From the NCBI GenBank assembly GCA_947396885.1, contig OX377204.1:50579139-50643138 (forward strand): a DNA stretch of 64,000 bases. The letters are read 5' to 3'. The stretch comes from Heligmosomoides polygyrus polygyrus (taxonomy: Eukaryota; Nematoda; Chromadorea; Rhabditida; Heligmosomidae). The notes under the pieces were generated by a model. It was given only the letters and a program-made list of their open reading frames with translations, was not told the DNA's origin and did no database searches. Positions 19,981 through 30,889 of the stretch are shown in pieces (position 1 is the stretch's first letter; each line of letters opens with the position of its first letter). A program made the position numbers and the translations under genes.

Positions 19981-21199
19981 GATAACTTGAAACACTAGCT
20001 GTTGAGCATGAGAACAATTGCGGTGGAACAACCTGAGGGACAGAAGTACTGCGCAGCACAAACCAATGACCTTACTGGCCGTCGAGGAAAGAATGTTTAC
20101 GATGAAGGTACCGAAGTGGCGAACGGCTTGATGCCAATAAAGTACGCACCAGGTCCAAGAGGTTAGCGAATTTTATGTTTTACAAAAACTACTTTCCATA
20201 GGTCACAGTGATGCTACAAAGTTGCGCGAAGCGCGCAAGTGCGAAACACGCCGTTAGGCGTGTCGGAGCACTTGTGACAACATAAAACGGCAGCTTGTTC
20301 GAAACGGACTCTATGATAAGCAGTGCATGTTGGAGAACTGCGTTATTTGTCCAAGTGACACTCTGGGGGATTGCTCAAAGATCGGGGCAATTTATGAGAT
20401 TGAGTGGACCTGAAACGCTAAATACATCGGGAAACGTGAAGGGCTCTGGCAATACGCGTAAAAAAACACTAAATAGCAAAAGGCGAAGATTACTTACTAG
20501 TCCACTTAGAAAGCATAAAATTAAAGCGCATAACGGGGACGAATATGAGGTGAAGTGTAGAATTTTGGCTATTGAGGGAGATATCTCAGCGAGGAAAACG
20601 TTAGAAGCGTTCTAGATTTTAAAAAGAAATCCATTAATGAACAACCGAAATGAGTGCCTCTCGCTTACCAGTGACTTTATGCCGTTTGTGTCTCATTGTA
20701 AACTAGGATACTGCTCCGCGACATTTGTGCAGTGTGCCTCATTCGCCTTTACTGGTCACATACGTGGGCGAACATCAGCCTTGCGGTGGATCCCATGCTT
20801 GAGTTCGTCTCCTTCATTTGGGGCTCTCTGTAGTGGTTCTAGGAGGGTATCGAAAATGCTAGGGTGGCTAAGGCGCTTGGTGGAGTAGAGCGCAAACATA
20901 AACCTCTGCTCCACTTTTAGGTCTCCGAAGACGACGGAAAGTCGAAACGTCAGGCCGCCAATAAAGATCCACCTACAAGCCACGTGTAGCACAACATACT
21001 GGCAAACATTTTCAGCAGCGTTTTCAACATTTTATGGTGGTTTCAGCAGATTTCTATTCACATCCATTCACATTTTGCTAGACTGAGAATCGCCAACAGG
21101 GTCAAGCTTGAGGTTCGGGAATCGAAGGGGGGTCGTACTGTGGCCTCGTCTGGAGGGGGGGGGGGTCGTGCTCTTCCGGTTTTGGCAGAGGATTCTCTC

Positions 21200-22725
21200 T
21201 TATTCTTCAGGTTTTTAGATGATGTTTTTAATCTTAATTTTTTTGTTTTATTTTTTCCAGGAATGCCTACAAAGGCGTGGAGTCTCTCATTCGTCCCGCA
21301 AAGTTGTAAAAATTAATATAAAAATGTTTCAAATAAAGATTATATTACTTGTTAAGAATAAAGATTTTCTGCACCCAGATTTGGAGTCAATGAGACGTTT
21401 CCATTTTTCAGTTTTTTTTTTTCAGGAAGTCACGGACGCGACAGTTTTCTACCTGAACGAGCGACATCTACGTCCTAAATTGCCGTCTATAAAATTTGAA
21501 CTGTTAATTGCTAAGGAAAAATAAGTGCTTTTCCTACAAGATTTTTGGAAGCACTCTTCGAAGCGATGACCGAATGGCAACCGGAGGATGGACTTGTCAC
21601 GGAACTAATTTTCTCTCTTCTGCAGGAAACAGCATCAGAAAGTGGAGTTGTACGCAATAAAGTTTTAATCCACAGTTTGACAACGGTAATAAAACCTGTT
21701 TTTCTGAAAGGATCCACTGTATGAACAGACGCTCCGATTTGTATGATTTGCCGAAATTTTTCGAAACCGTTAATTACATGGCGGCCGCTATTTTACAGCC
21801 TGCTTTTTAAAGCGTAGAACCCACACTTCTTATTGTTTTAAAAGCTTTGTGAATTTTTCAGAGATGTCACACAAACTCCGAAATATGGTAGGTTACGTGG
21901 AGCCATTGCGTTATCCGATATCACCGATCGCCACTGAAGGATGGACTTCTCGCGGCAAAAAATTCTGCCTTCTGGAGGAAGAGCATCAGAGAGTGAAAAT
22001 TGTGCCATCTTAGAGTTCAAGATGTGATTAATGTACAATCAAAAAAAAAGCTTATTCGCAGTGATCTCCGATATGATCAGGAAGATCGATTTGCAAATTC
22101 TCATGTTTCATGAATAATAATTTTTTACCTGAACCAGATCGCGCACACAGTTGAAATCACAAAAATTAACAGGTCTCGTTCAATGCACAGTGTAAAAATC
22201 ATGGTTTTCTGAAACGAATAGATTGGATCGACCACTGGTCGATATGGCACCGACGTCATGGGAGCGACGAAATTCGACGTTCACAAAAATGACTATAACT
22301 CGGTAAGTTTCCACAATTTGAAAAAGCCAAAGGATTTTTAGAAACCAGAAGAAAAGAGCCTTTACATAGTATAAAAATCTGTTTTCAAGAAGTAGATCTT
22401 CACACGGGGCTGAGGCCTTCGATTTTTGAGCGAAAAAAATTGAAGTGATTTTGTATAAATAATTATATCCGGGTAAGTTTTTCGAATTTTAAAAGATTTA
22501 ATATCTCTTTGAAAACAAGACGAAAAGCGCTTTCAAACCATGTAGAAATTAGTTTTCATCAGGGAGGTCTTCATAGGGGGCGGGTGGGGTTCGAATTCTG
22601 GTCCATTGTTGCAAAAATACGTGCCAAAAATCGAACCCCCTCGCCCCGTATGAAGATCCCTTTTTTGAAAACTGGTTTCTATATGGTTAGAAAATATCTT
22701 TCCCCTATTTTTCAAAGAGCAATTG
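21200..22725. repeat. Dispersed repeat family A, copy 1 (cut by assembly gap)
   Basis: Shares long matches with two other places: 21230-21520 with 56865-57150 in the same orientation (for example GGCGTGGAGTCTCTC, then CGTCCCGCAA), and 21715-22215 with 59655-60190 in opposite orientation (for example GTAAAAATCATGGTTTTCTG). 22500-22700 holds the GAAAACTGGTTTCTATATGG and TCTTCATAGGGGG words also seen at 57430-57900. No protein signature is visible, and the right end is lost in the gap. Confidence 0.65.
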
Positions 22726-22925
22726 NNNNNNNNNNNNNNNNNNNNNNNNNNNNNNNNNNNNNNNNNNNNNNNNNNNNNNNNNNNNNNNNNNNNNNNNNNN
22801 NNNNNNNNNNNNNNNNNNNNNNNNNNNNNNNNNNNNNNNNNNNNNNNNNNNNNNNNNNNNNNNNNNNNNNNNNNNNNNNNNNNNNNNNNNNNNNNNNNNN
22901 NNNNNNNNNNNNNNNNNNNNNNNNN
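22726..22925. other. Assembly gap, 200 N
   Basis: Exactly 200 undetermined bases, a conventional placeholder length. The true size is unknown. Confidence 1.
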
Positions 22926-23241
22926 AAATCACGACCCCGTGCACGGCATCCGTGACATGTCTTTTGAGTCGGCGCTGGCGCTTGATCCCCATCCATAGCC
23001 TGGCTACTTGCCCCTGATGTACCTAAAACCTAGATGATCGGCTGCCAATAAATTCACTGATAGTTGCCTGTGACAAATCTTAGAGCAGCAACCAGATGCA
23101 GATGCTAAGGTTTACAACGTTTTTGCCCGTTTCCTGTGGTCCCCCTCGGCCGGGCAAACGAACGGGCAGACGCGGATCAACCCTTACAGGAATGCTCAGC
23201 TGCACACTGAGAAATCACTCTTCGTGATCCAGACGTACTTA

Positions 23242-23690
23242 CCAGGATCTCAACAGTAGGTCGGAACAGCTCAAGTGTTGTATATGAACAGAATCGCCTC
23301 TCTCTGGGAAGCAACAATATGCAAATATGTCGATCCCAATACAGAGTTAGGGAGAGTGGAAGTTGAGTCGTTGGGACGTTAGCCCTCCGCATGCACGCGG
23401 AGAGTGGGCTCAAGTTGGCTGGAAACAGCGATGACGAGCGAGTGGCGGTGGCGCAGTGAGCAGAGGGCGGCGTAATCCCCATGGTCGCTTTCCAGCCTAT
23501 TTGAGCTCACAATCCGAGCGCAACAGAGAGCTAACTCCGCCAACGGCTCAGCTTCCGTCGCCACTAACTCTGCCCAGAGTTCTATAGGAGTCGAGTCATT
23601 TGCATTTTGTTGTTTCCCGGAGGGAGGCGAGATTCTGCCCATACACAACACTTGGGCCGTTCCGGCCTACCTTTGAGATAGTCTCCTGGT
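23242..23690. mobile_element. MITE, TA-flanked fold-back (copy 2)
   Basis: Same family as 14706-15172. It has a degenerate left tip (CCAGGATCTCAACAGTAGG) and a better right tip, whose complement reads ACCAGGAGACTATCTCAAAG. The centre holds CAAGTTGGCTGGAAACAGCG as in copy 1. Flanking TA is at 23240-23241 and 23691-23692. It has no coding capacity. Confidence 0.75.
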
Positions 23691-23692
23691 TA

Positions 23693-24836
23693 GGACACCT
23701 GATGCAGCACTAATAGCCTACTTTTCTAAACGCCATTCCCTGGAGTACCACCCAAATCTCTAACAACTGGTCGGAATCGATACATATGGACGAACGATGA
23801 TGCAGACATTCAGCCACTTATCACGTGATATTTACATTTTGAGGCTGGAGGAATTAACGGCTGAGCAAAAGATGAGCAGACTGAAACACTTGATTTCGGG
23901 TTCGGTAAAGTAAAATGCCCTGTATGTTTCCGTGATTTCCTCTGAGAACTCCGCATGTAGTGCACCCTGAACGCTAAAAATAAAGGTAAAGGATAAAAGA
24001 TGACATTAACTGAAGCCTCCTCTGTATGCCCACCCACGCATTCTACTTCGACGGAATATAATGACGCAAGTTCAGGCGCTGGCCTATATGACTTGCGGTG
24101 ACCAGCCGACGAACAAGTCAGAGTTATTTTCTTCAGGCACGTCTGGTAGCAATTCACCGACCACAAAAAGATGGAAGCCCTGGCTAGCCTGGATGGAAAA
24201 CCCGCATAATGGGCCTGATGTCGGGGTACACATGACAATAGGCGATCCCTCAACTGTGCTACTACATAACTTCTCTCCGCGTCGCTTCACTTCCAAAAGA
24301 CTCCATAGTATCCCAATGATTCAGTAGTAGAAAAGGTTCAAAAAGTTTCCACTGCTCCCACAAATGCTTGTGTAGCACTCCGAGTGTTCAAATTGCCTCC
24401 ACGACTCCTGAGAAGGCGGAAAGTGAGGGGCATCCGAGAAGGTTTGTCAACGCCATTTAGCAGCCCCCTACTGCTTCATGTGCACGTCCTCCTGGTGGAC
24501 TACGAGCCGGCGCTTGAAGATCTATTCAAACAGCAGGTAAACGAATGCGATGGGTGTAGGATGTAGAAGTGGATTCCCACCGTAATCCAACTCTCCTGCA
24601 TTGGGATCTAGAACAACCCATACTTTTTATAAGTGATCCGACTCTAAGCACCACGTATCACCTGACACCCCACAGCAACCTCTAGCTCTATGTAGATTTA
24701 TGTTCAACACTTAAGCATGGGTCTCCCTATTTCTTAACTCTTAAATGCTTTATTTGTGTCCAAAATAAACAAATCGTGACATCGGTATGTCAACAGAAGA
24801 CGAACAATAAGCGCTACCAACATCTCATTCAAGTGA
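23693..24836. other. Unassigned stretch downstream of ODC, with a conserved-looking peptide
   Basis: No complete gene is recognised. On the plus strand, 24085-24215 reads MTCGDQPTNKSELF, then SSGTSGSNS and KRWKPWLAWMENP. This resembles MTCCGKSIKN, KSSTNSSSLERLKAWLVWEENP on the minus strand at 58260-58420. The similarity in both nucleotide and peptide suggests a shared repeated element or gene fragment of unknown function. The rest (24300-24836) shows nothing. Confidence 0.35.
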
Positions 24837-27800
24837 TCATTGAAATAGCAACACAAAACGAACGGTCACTGTTGATCCCTGGATCCACTGCTCAAACGTG
24901 AGCTGAACACGAGATGCTTGCCCTGAAGGAGAGAAATATTGCCTCTGAAGAGAGAACGGCGGTACGTGCACATCGAAGAAAACGCACCAATTCTCTCTGT
25001 TGATCACGTAGATGGCGACAGGTCTCTGAAATCCGTTGAACGTGGTCGACGCCGAACAAGTGTATGCTCCCATATTCCTATAGATGATCCACTCGCCGAC
25101 CGACATATGACGCATCTGCTTCATATCCTGCAATATCAGTGATTGACGACGTTGTGCGCATCCAGGACAAGCTTCCGCACCTCAATCTTGTCGAGGCTGT
25201 CACAGGTCGGTCCCCAGATCGTCGTTGGGTATTCCTCGGCAATTTCGTCCTGAAACAAAAAAAAATCCTTTGCGCCAAAAGTCCATCAGAGAGTTTTCGT
25301 CCACTCACGAAAAGCGGCATCCCAACTGGGTTGTTGTGATCGAAAAGAATGCAGTTGAACGAGCCGTACACTCCGTCGTTCACGTAGTACATGAAGCCGC
25401 GATGATCTGCGTCTTCAGCTAAAAATACACAGACGAATGCTGTGTTCTTTACGAAATCATGAATAAGTGGAAATTCCATGCACTTTCCAGTAGGACCAGC
25501 AAAGGTGACGCTCGGATATCTAAAGCATATCCTCCTTAAAAAGCTCGCAACACCTCTTCCTTGTTACCTATCACACTTTAAATTCAAAGGTCCTCTTCCG
25601 TTTACTGGATACTCTGAGTCCACAGAAGTTGACATTTCTGATCATCTAAGCAGCTGAAAGTACAGAAAAGTTCTCCGGTATTTTCCTCCTCCCGCTCTTA
25701 TACTCCATTTCACTCTGTTTCGTCTATAGCCTTAAAGGCTTCGGTTCCAGCATCGTTGTCTACTAATACGCTTTTCTTTCTCTCAGTATCTTCCTTACGG
25801 TTAGTATAAATGGCTCAGTCCTAGGTCCATATGTTCTTTTTTCACAATTGCTCCAGTTTTTTTCCTTTTTTCACAACTATTAAGTTAAAATCGGGAACAC
25901 CTAGTCTGAACGAGCCAGCTCAGAGAAGTACGAACCATGAGTACATGACCAGTCCCGTCCATTTTCGACTTCGTCCTCTGCCACTGAAGTGTCTTCCTAG
26001 GCCGATCCTCAATTCTGTTCGGATGCGACTAACACTGCCCTCTTATCGGAGAACTGCAGGTTTTAGATCAAAGCGCTAGTTGATTAGCCGTGCACAGCAG
26101 TCGCTATCGAAGCCAGCTACGAAAAGAAACTTGGGCGCTCGACCAAGCCCACTGGAGATAAGGTGCACGCCGGCAACTCGGCAGCCGTACAGCGGGCCAC
26201 TACTGTGAACTCCCCCTGGAGATGTCGTTCCCCCGCAACGACCATTAGCACCTACATCGCTTGGTGATCTTGTCGGCTGACACTTCAGTGGAGTGGATTA
26301 CGTTGCAGACCAGCGTAAACGGAGCCGCGGCGAAGAATCTGCAATCGACAGCATTTCCAGGGATCCTCTGATGTGAGGCATTCGCTTGCTGCAGACGCTA
26401 CCTTCCGGGCTCCGCGACCAGACGCACCCCCATCTCCTGTGGGAAGAATTCGTTTACTGCGGAGCGAATAACCATGGCGATCTGAAACAAAATGAAAAAG
26501 ACCGCTCCTTAGACTGCCAAAGACATTCTCGAGAAACCTACATTATCGAACGAGGTGTGATGAAATGCGCCGGGGTAACCGCCGCCCAGATCAACTATTC
26601 TCATATTGAACCCGAGGGCCTGTCCGAAATCTGTCAGGTGTCTCGCATAGCCGATGGCCTCACGGAATGCCATAGGATCGTTGCATCCCGATCCAACGTG
26701 AAAGCTGAAACGAGCATCGTTTGAGGAGCGTCACCCAACCCCTCATGCGCACTTGGCTGCCGTGCTTGCCTAATTCCAACAACGTTCACTCCGAGTTCCT
26801 TGGCACTGACGAGAAGTTGGGGAGCCGCTTTCAGAGGGTCCGCGCCGAACTTCAGATTCAACTGGCAGGTGGCCGTCGGGTCAGAGACCGCGATACGTAA
26901 TATCATCCTGAAATGAGCGGCTTGAATTGTAAGCCGCTCTTATGCCGCCAACACTCGAGTGGACTCACTCCGCGTCTGGATGGAGTCGTGCCACTTTCAT
27001 CAGCTCTTCGGCGCTGTCGAACGTCATCATGTTCACATGCCTCTCCTTCGCATGGCGGATAAACGATCGTGTCTTGCAAGGATTCGCGTAGATGATTCTG
27101 TCCGCCGTCACACCCATATCCATCACCTGAACACTCGATTCCTACGGAAACACCTGGTAGCGAGAAGGCGTACTGAGCAGCAAGAAACGTACAATGTCTA
27201 TTTCCTCACGGCTCGCGCAGTCAAATCCTGTTCCCAAAGCGGCCAGAGTGCGAACAAGGACTGGGTCCGTGTTGCATTTCACGGCGTAGAATGGCTGAAG
27301 AAAAAAGAGTATCAGCATGTGCTGTACCGCTCCAGAAAGACTAAAACCGCTCTGTTCACTGAGCATCTAAAACATCTGCTCGCCGCGGTGTGGCTTACCA
27401 ACCACGAAGCAACAGAAGCGGGAAGATTTAAGATGAAAGCTGTGGTTTCCTATCAAAAAAGACATTCTATTGGTTCGCTTATTGAGAAAAATCGATTTGA
27501 CTACGTTTTCCTACGGCTTCAGTTCAAAGTCCGACTTCCAGCGTAGCGAACCGGAAAGGCTGTCGGCAAGATAAGACCGCGTCTGTCTCAGACAAAGAAG
27601 CAGAGAGTGCAGTCTTGGTGAAATATGCTAACTCTGAAACAAATAGCGCAGGGAGACTGGCCCACCTCAATCATAGGCAGCTCGCGCTTCCATAGCGCAA
27701 ATCTCTCGAACAATGTGTCCAGATCAACCAGCATAAAGGCATCGTCCACATCCTGCAATGAAGTGGTTAGAATCAGAACAAGCAAAAAACCTGTGGAGCG

Positions 27801-27993
27801 AATTCAGCGACCCACATCCTTGTCGTTGTTCAGGGCGATTTGTCGGCACAGGGTGATCGGATCCACATCGCCATCGAGGATGCCTACCTAAACGAGCAGC
27901 GAATGACTTCCGGCCACAGTGTTCAGTGTTTATCGATCCCGCAAACACTACGACCTTGCTGTCTCCGATAAGTTCCATCTGCTTGATCATCAT
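24837..27993 (-). CDS. odc-1: Ornithine decarboxylase, 11 exons, one frameshift in exon 1
   Basis: Pyridoxal-phosphate enzyme that converts ornithine to putrescine, the first step of polyamine synthesis in the cytosol. Exons on the minus strand: 27816-27993, 27666-27752, 27193-27294, 26969-27126, 26770-26907, 26542-26704, 26402-26481, 26256-26338, 25309-25418, 25181-25249, 24837-25127. All splice phases agree and give 485 codons once one extra base in exon 1 (GG at 27887-27888) is discounted. Seen: PLP lysine in FYAVKCN (Lys94), FHVGSG (222-227), glycine loop GGGYPG (261-266), EPGR (299-302), YVNDGVYG (341-348), and catalytic Cys382 in WGPTCDSLD. These exclude an antizyme inhibitor. Introns are 53-66 bp except the second (371 bp) and eighth (837 bp); the fifth has a GC donor. 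Two Met codons at 27988-27993 make the start slightly ambiguous. The C-terminal 55 residues are not family-like. Confidence 0.93.
27887..27888 (-). other. Single-base frameshift in ODC exon 1
   Basis: On the minus strand the codons ...GCT CGT TTA are followed by GGTAGGCATC. Dropping one G gives TTA GTA GGC ATC and continues the protein (AARLVGILDGD). With the G kept, the frame stays open to the intron but reads family-unlike sequence. The other ten exons are intact, so a base-call error or a very recent mutation is more likely than an old pseudogene. Confidence 0.75.
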
Positions 27994-30880
27994 CTTTGTG
28001 TTAAGCGTAGTAGCTGTTTAGGGCTGTTTGGCCGCGGAGGAGGTTCGCCTTCGTAAACACTGTCGTACAGGAAAGCAAGGAAGCTGTAGAAGGCCTCGGT
28101 TGCTCTTCGCCGATGGACCTAAAGCACAGAACTTGCTACTGTGGGCACCTTCGGCACTGCAGCAATCGCATACCTTTTGAGTGGTAGCGTTAAACGCTAG
28201 CCGTTCGTCGTACTCAATAGACTTGATTTTCTGGCAGGTTGAACTCCCGTCTTTGTAATTTCAATCACACCAGCAAGTTGACAGGCGACTTGCGGATGCG
28301 GTTTTAGCTGAATGTGACCTGTATTAGGCTGAACTCGCCGTCTAAACCGCGTTGGAGAAGATATAGAGCACCAAATGACGAATGCCAACGAAACTGATGA
28401 AGGTGTTGCAATTGCGGTGGGCTTCTGCTAGGGTCTGCGATTCGAGACGGTGGGAAAGCCAAGGAAATATAGAAACCCTCTATTAGATCCAGCACTCAGG
28501 TTACGGTACCAAAGACGGTAGTCAAGGAGTGTGGGCCCATTTGGAAGGAGGAGGCAGGACCGGGTAGCGCCGGCGACGAGAAGCGAATGGTACGATGTGG
28601 GTGCGAGGGTCGCTGTGCGACTGCCGGGTGCAGCCGCACCGACTCGGGAAAGGGCCGCCCACAGTGCACTGGAGAGTCGGGTCCAACCCGCAGATATCGC
28701 CCTCGACCTCCGGCACAATCGCCGGGACGTGACCCTCCCACGCAGAAACATCGGCCGGTTGCCATGGCCTGGTCGGCAGCGACGCAAAAGGTATCGGGAG
28801 CGCAGGGCTGATACCGAATGGAGGGCGATTCCCTGTATCATCCGCTTGGAAGCAATCGCCCAACGAGTACATCTCTGCCACTGCACCCAGCAGCCCATTA
28901 CGGCGCGAAGATTAATTGCTCAGAACTAGGTGCACCAGGGCTCGACTCCGCCACCTGGCAGGAGACGTAGCTCTCCCATGAATCGCGAACTGCCTTCAGC
29001 TTTAGTTACTGCCTTAATAAACCAGTCCTCATATTCCTCAATGTTCCTTGATTGGTTCAGTTCTTATTTGGCCTAGGAAGCAAGACAAACTGGATCTTCG
29101 AATGAACAATGCAAGACGCTGTATAGCCCGAATACGCATTCAAAATTCCTCCAGGACACCTCGTTGAACAATGCCCGGTGCACCTCAAAGTGGGTTCACA
29201 GCATCGACCATTACATACTCTTCTCGAACCTGATGTTGTTTCCCTTCTCCTCTATTTCAAACAAAAATAAAGGCTGTGTTATTTGCGACTGTTTCATGAA
29301 GTACAACTCAGTTCACGATGATGTGTAATACTACAGCTACTACAATTTGCTGATATCTGAGGGTCCAAGAAATCCGTGAAGCAGGAAGGGCCATTGTTCA
29401 CTTCCCTAGGTCTCCTTTTTTAATAGAAACCGCTGGCATTCAGATCCTGCCAAGTGTATTCTGATTGTTTCTCAAGCCTAGATAGAGGGACGGGTGATTT
29501 TGAAACATCACAAACAACACAGCTTAAAAGATCAAACAATAAGCTACGAATGCTCTAATATCAATAACTCTGAACGAGAACAATCCTCCTTAGTGGTTTC
29601 CAGGAAAACCACGATCTTTCAAAAATTCCGTCACAGAAATAGGGGTAATCAGAAGTGGTCCTTCCTGTAGGAGTCAAGGACATTTAAACAGTCATTAAGA
29701 CGAAGACGTCCAGAACGCCTATCTCACTTCTGCCTACATCAATTTTATGAGAACATGTGCAGCCAATATAAATCGTGTGGAGTTAGTGGAAACGCAGCTG
29801 CTAATTGCTGCCCGAGAATGGACATGAAGACTATGACGGGAAGGGACAGAGCCGTGCCAATGCGTCGCGGCCGATACGGAGAAGTGCACCCTCGCTAAAT
29901 AGGTAGTGCGAGCTCGGCATGCCTCTTGGGAGCGACCAAAGCGCAGCGAGCTATCAATGGGTGGACTCGACGCGCTTGCTGGCTGTGACCAGAGAGCACG
30001 GAGCTATTTATGGCCATCTCCATGCAGTGGTCGGAAGCGCCAGATGTCGGTTTGGCCCCGGTGACTGCAGCGACAACAGGCGCGGCGACTGTGATGTCAT
30101 AGCACAGCGGCCGGAACACGTCTCGGGGCCATCTTCGGCGAAGGTCGCGGTGACTCAGCGCGGCCCGAGGCGCTCCCTCCGGCTCAGCACCGTCGCGATG
30201 AGAGCGGTCCCGGAGAGCACTGCCGATGGCGGCGCGACCCGCACAAAGACCCTTCGCCTTCTTATCGCCCTGCCCTGCTCCGTGTTCTGGGAAGCGCTGT
30301 GGACTTGCCGCTTCCTTTCCGCGACAATCTAGTAGAACCGGGAGGGCGGCGACCTTCTGCCGTGTGGAGGGCACGTGCTCGCTCCATGGGAGGAATTACA
30401 TCACGCACCCAGAGAGATAGCGCACACCACCACCACCCCACGAAATTAGCTCCGACACCTCTGAATATGCTTGGTCTATCATAGTTCAAATGGTGGTGTG
30501 CTGATATCTTTGCAGATTGAAGAACGTTAGATAGAGGTCGCTTCAGGAGAAGAGAGCATGAGATAGCACATTTATGTCGACGACCTTGTGCTATACCTGC
30601 GCCACAGAGTTTTCCGATGGAGCCACTCATATGAAAGATGTTACCACGCATCCATGGAGGCTCGTTAATCCACTGCTGGAATGTCAGATGTCAGAGTTGT
30701 AAAGTGAAAATAAAGGAATCGGAGGAAAGCATGAGGAAAGAGGAAAAGCGGAGAGGAAGAGAAGAGAAAGGGAGAACGGGAATAAGAGGTTAGTCTCGCC
30801 TCAAACAGGAAATTATCCTCTACTGCACGCTCTTGTGGTGGCTTTTCAGGGAAAGCAAGGAGGAGAATTGGGTTGTTCGA
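27994..30880. other. Unassigned region upstream of ODC
   Basis: Probably contains the ODC promoter and 5' untranslated region, but no TATA box, trans-splice acceptor or other start signal can be placed with confidence. Two GC-rich blocks stand out: 28480-28900 and 29890-30390. In the second are TGACTCAGC (30152-30160, AP-1/Maf-like) and TGATGTCAT (30092-30100, CRE-like). The stretches 28930-29890 and 30400-30880 show nothing. Confidence 0.4.
28522..28881 (-). CDS. Possible exon of unknown gene
   Basis: This 119-codon minus-strand frame lies in a GC-rich block. Its composition is protein-like in the first 75 residues (EMYSLGDCFQADD, many Pro, Gly and acidic residues). I do not recognise it, there is no signal peptide or membrane segment, and GC richness alone can keep frames open. 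It could be an exon of a gene read leftward toward ODC, or chance. Overlapping minus-strand frames at 28428-28898 are equally unsupported. Confidence 0.15.
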   Translation of the reverse strand: MAEMYSLGDCFQADDTGNRPPFGISPALPIPFASLPTRPWQPADVSAWEGHVPAIVPEVEGDICGLDPTLQCTVGGPFPSRCGCTRQSHSDPRTHIVPFASRRRRYPVLPPPSKWAHTP

Positions 30881-30889
30881 TAAATCAGG

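Larger units (their letters stand above)
18688..20274 (+). mobile_element. Non-autonomous Helitron inserted in the PLE
   Basis: The element starts TCACCACCTATATATAAAAG after an A and ends with nested hairpins before a T. Joining the flanks gives PLE codons in frame (CTAA / TGACAACATAAA, read as LNDNIK), so the A/T insertion is exact. The 3' end has a hairpin TTGCGCG-AAG-CGCGCAA (20222-20237), then a compound hairpin with outer stem CAAGTGC/GCACTTG and inner stem ACACGCC/GGCGTGT (20236-20274). The last bases are CTTG, not the usual CTRR. The body carries a 52-bp minisatellite and G-rich repeats like those at 12-14 kb. It encodes no Rep/helicase. Confidence 0.75.
14150..20995 (+). pseudogene. 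Penelope-like retroelement, fragmented by nested insertions
   Basis: Coding remnants lie in four pieces. 14150-14703 is the N-terminal region, with one frameshift near 14510. 15175-15679 is the first part of the reverse transcriptase (CPVFYSLIKAH, RPVISCVGGPTDR, KSFDFISLHTNV). 18359-18687 holds the catalytic box (RYIDDCC at about 18406-18426). 20275-20700 is the C-terminal GIY-YIG endonuclease remnant (IYEIE...KYIG) and the conserved end. The gaps are three mobile elements: 14706-15172, 15682-18356 and 18688-20274. Removing each one restores a continuous reading across the junction. Further stops, and a missing stretch before 18680 (KRAVVSN-like then VNLNDNIK), make it dead. 20700-20995 is probably its 3' untranslated region. 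The RYIDDCC box and GIY-YIG end mark the Penelope-like class. Confidence 0.82.

Noticed and set aside
24837..27993. ODC antizyme inhibitor or arginine/diaminopimelate decarboxylase
   Set aside because: PLP lysine, WGPTCDSLD cysteine and the ODC-type [11 protein letters not shown] motif are all present. This fits true ODC.
27816..27993. An intron at TTAG/GTAGGC in ODC exon 1
   Set aside because: The protein continues directly ([10 protein letters not shown]) one base later, so no intron length fits. A one-base insertion explains it.
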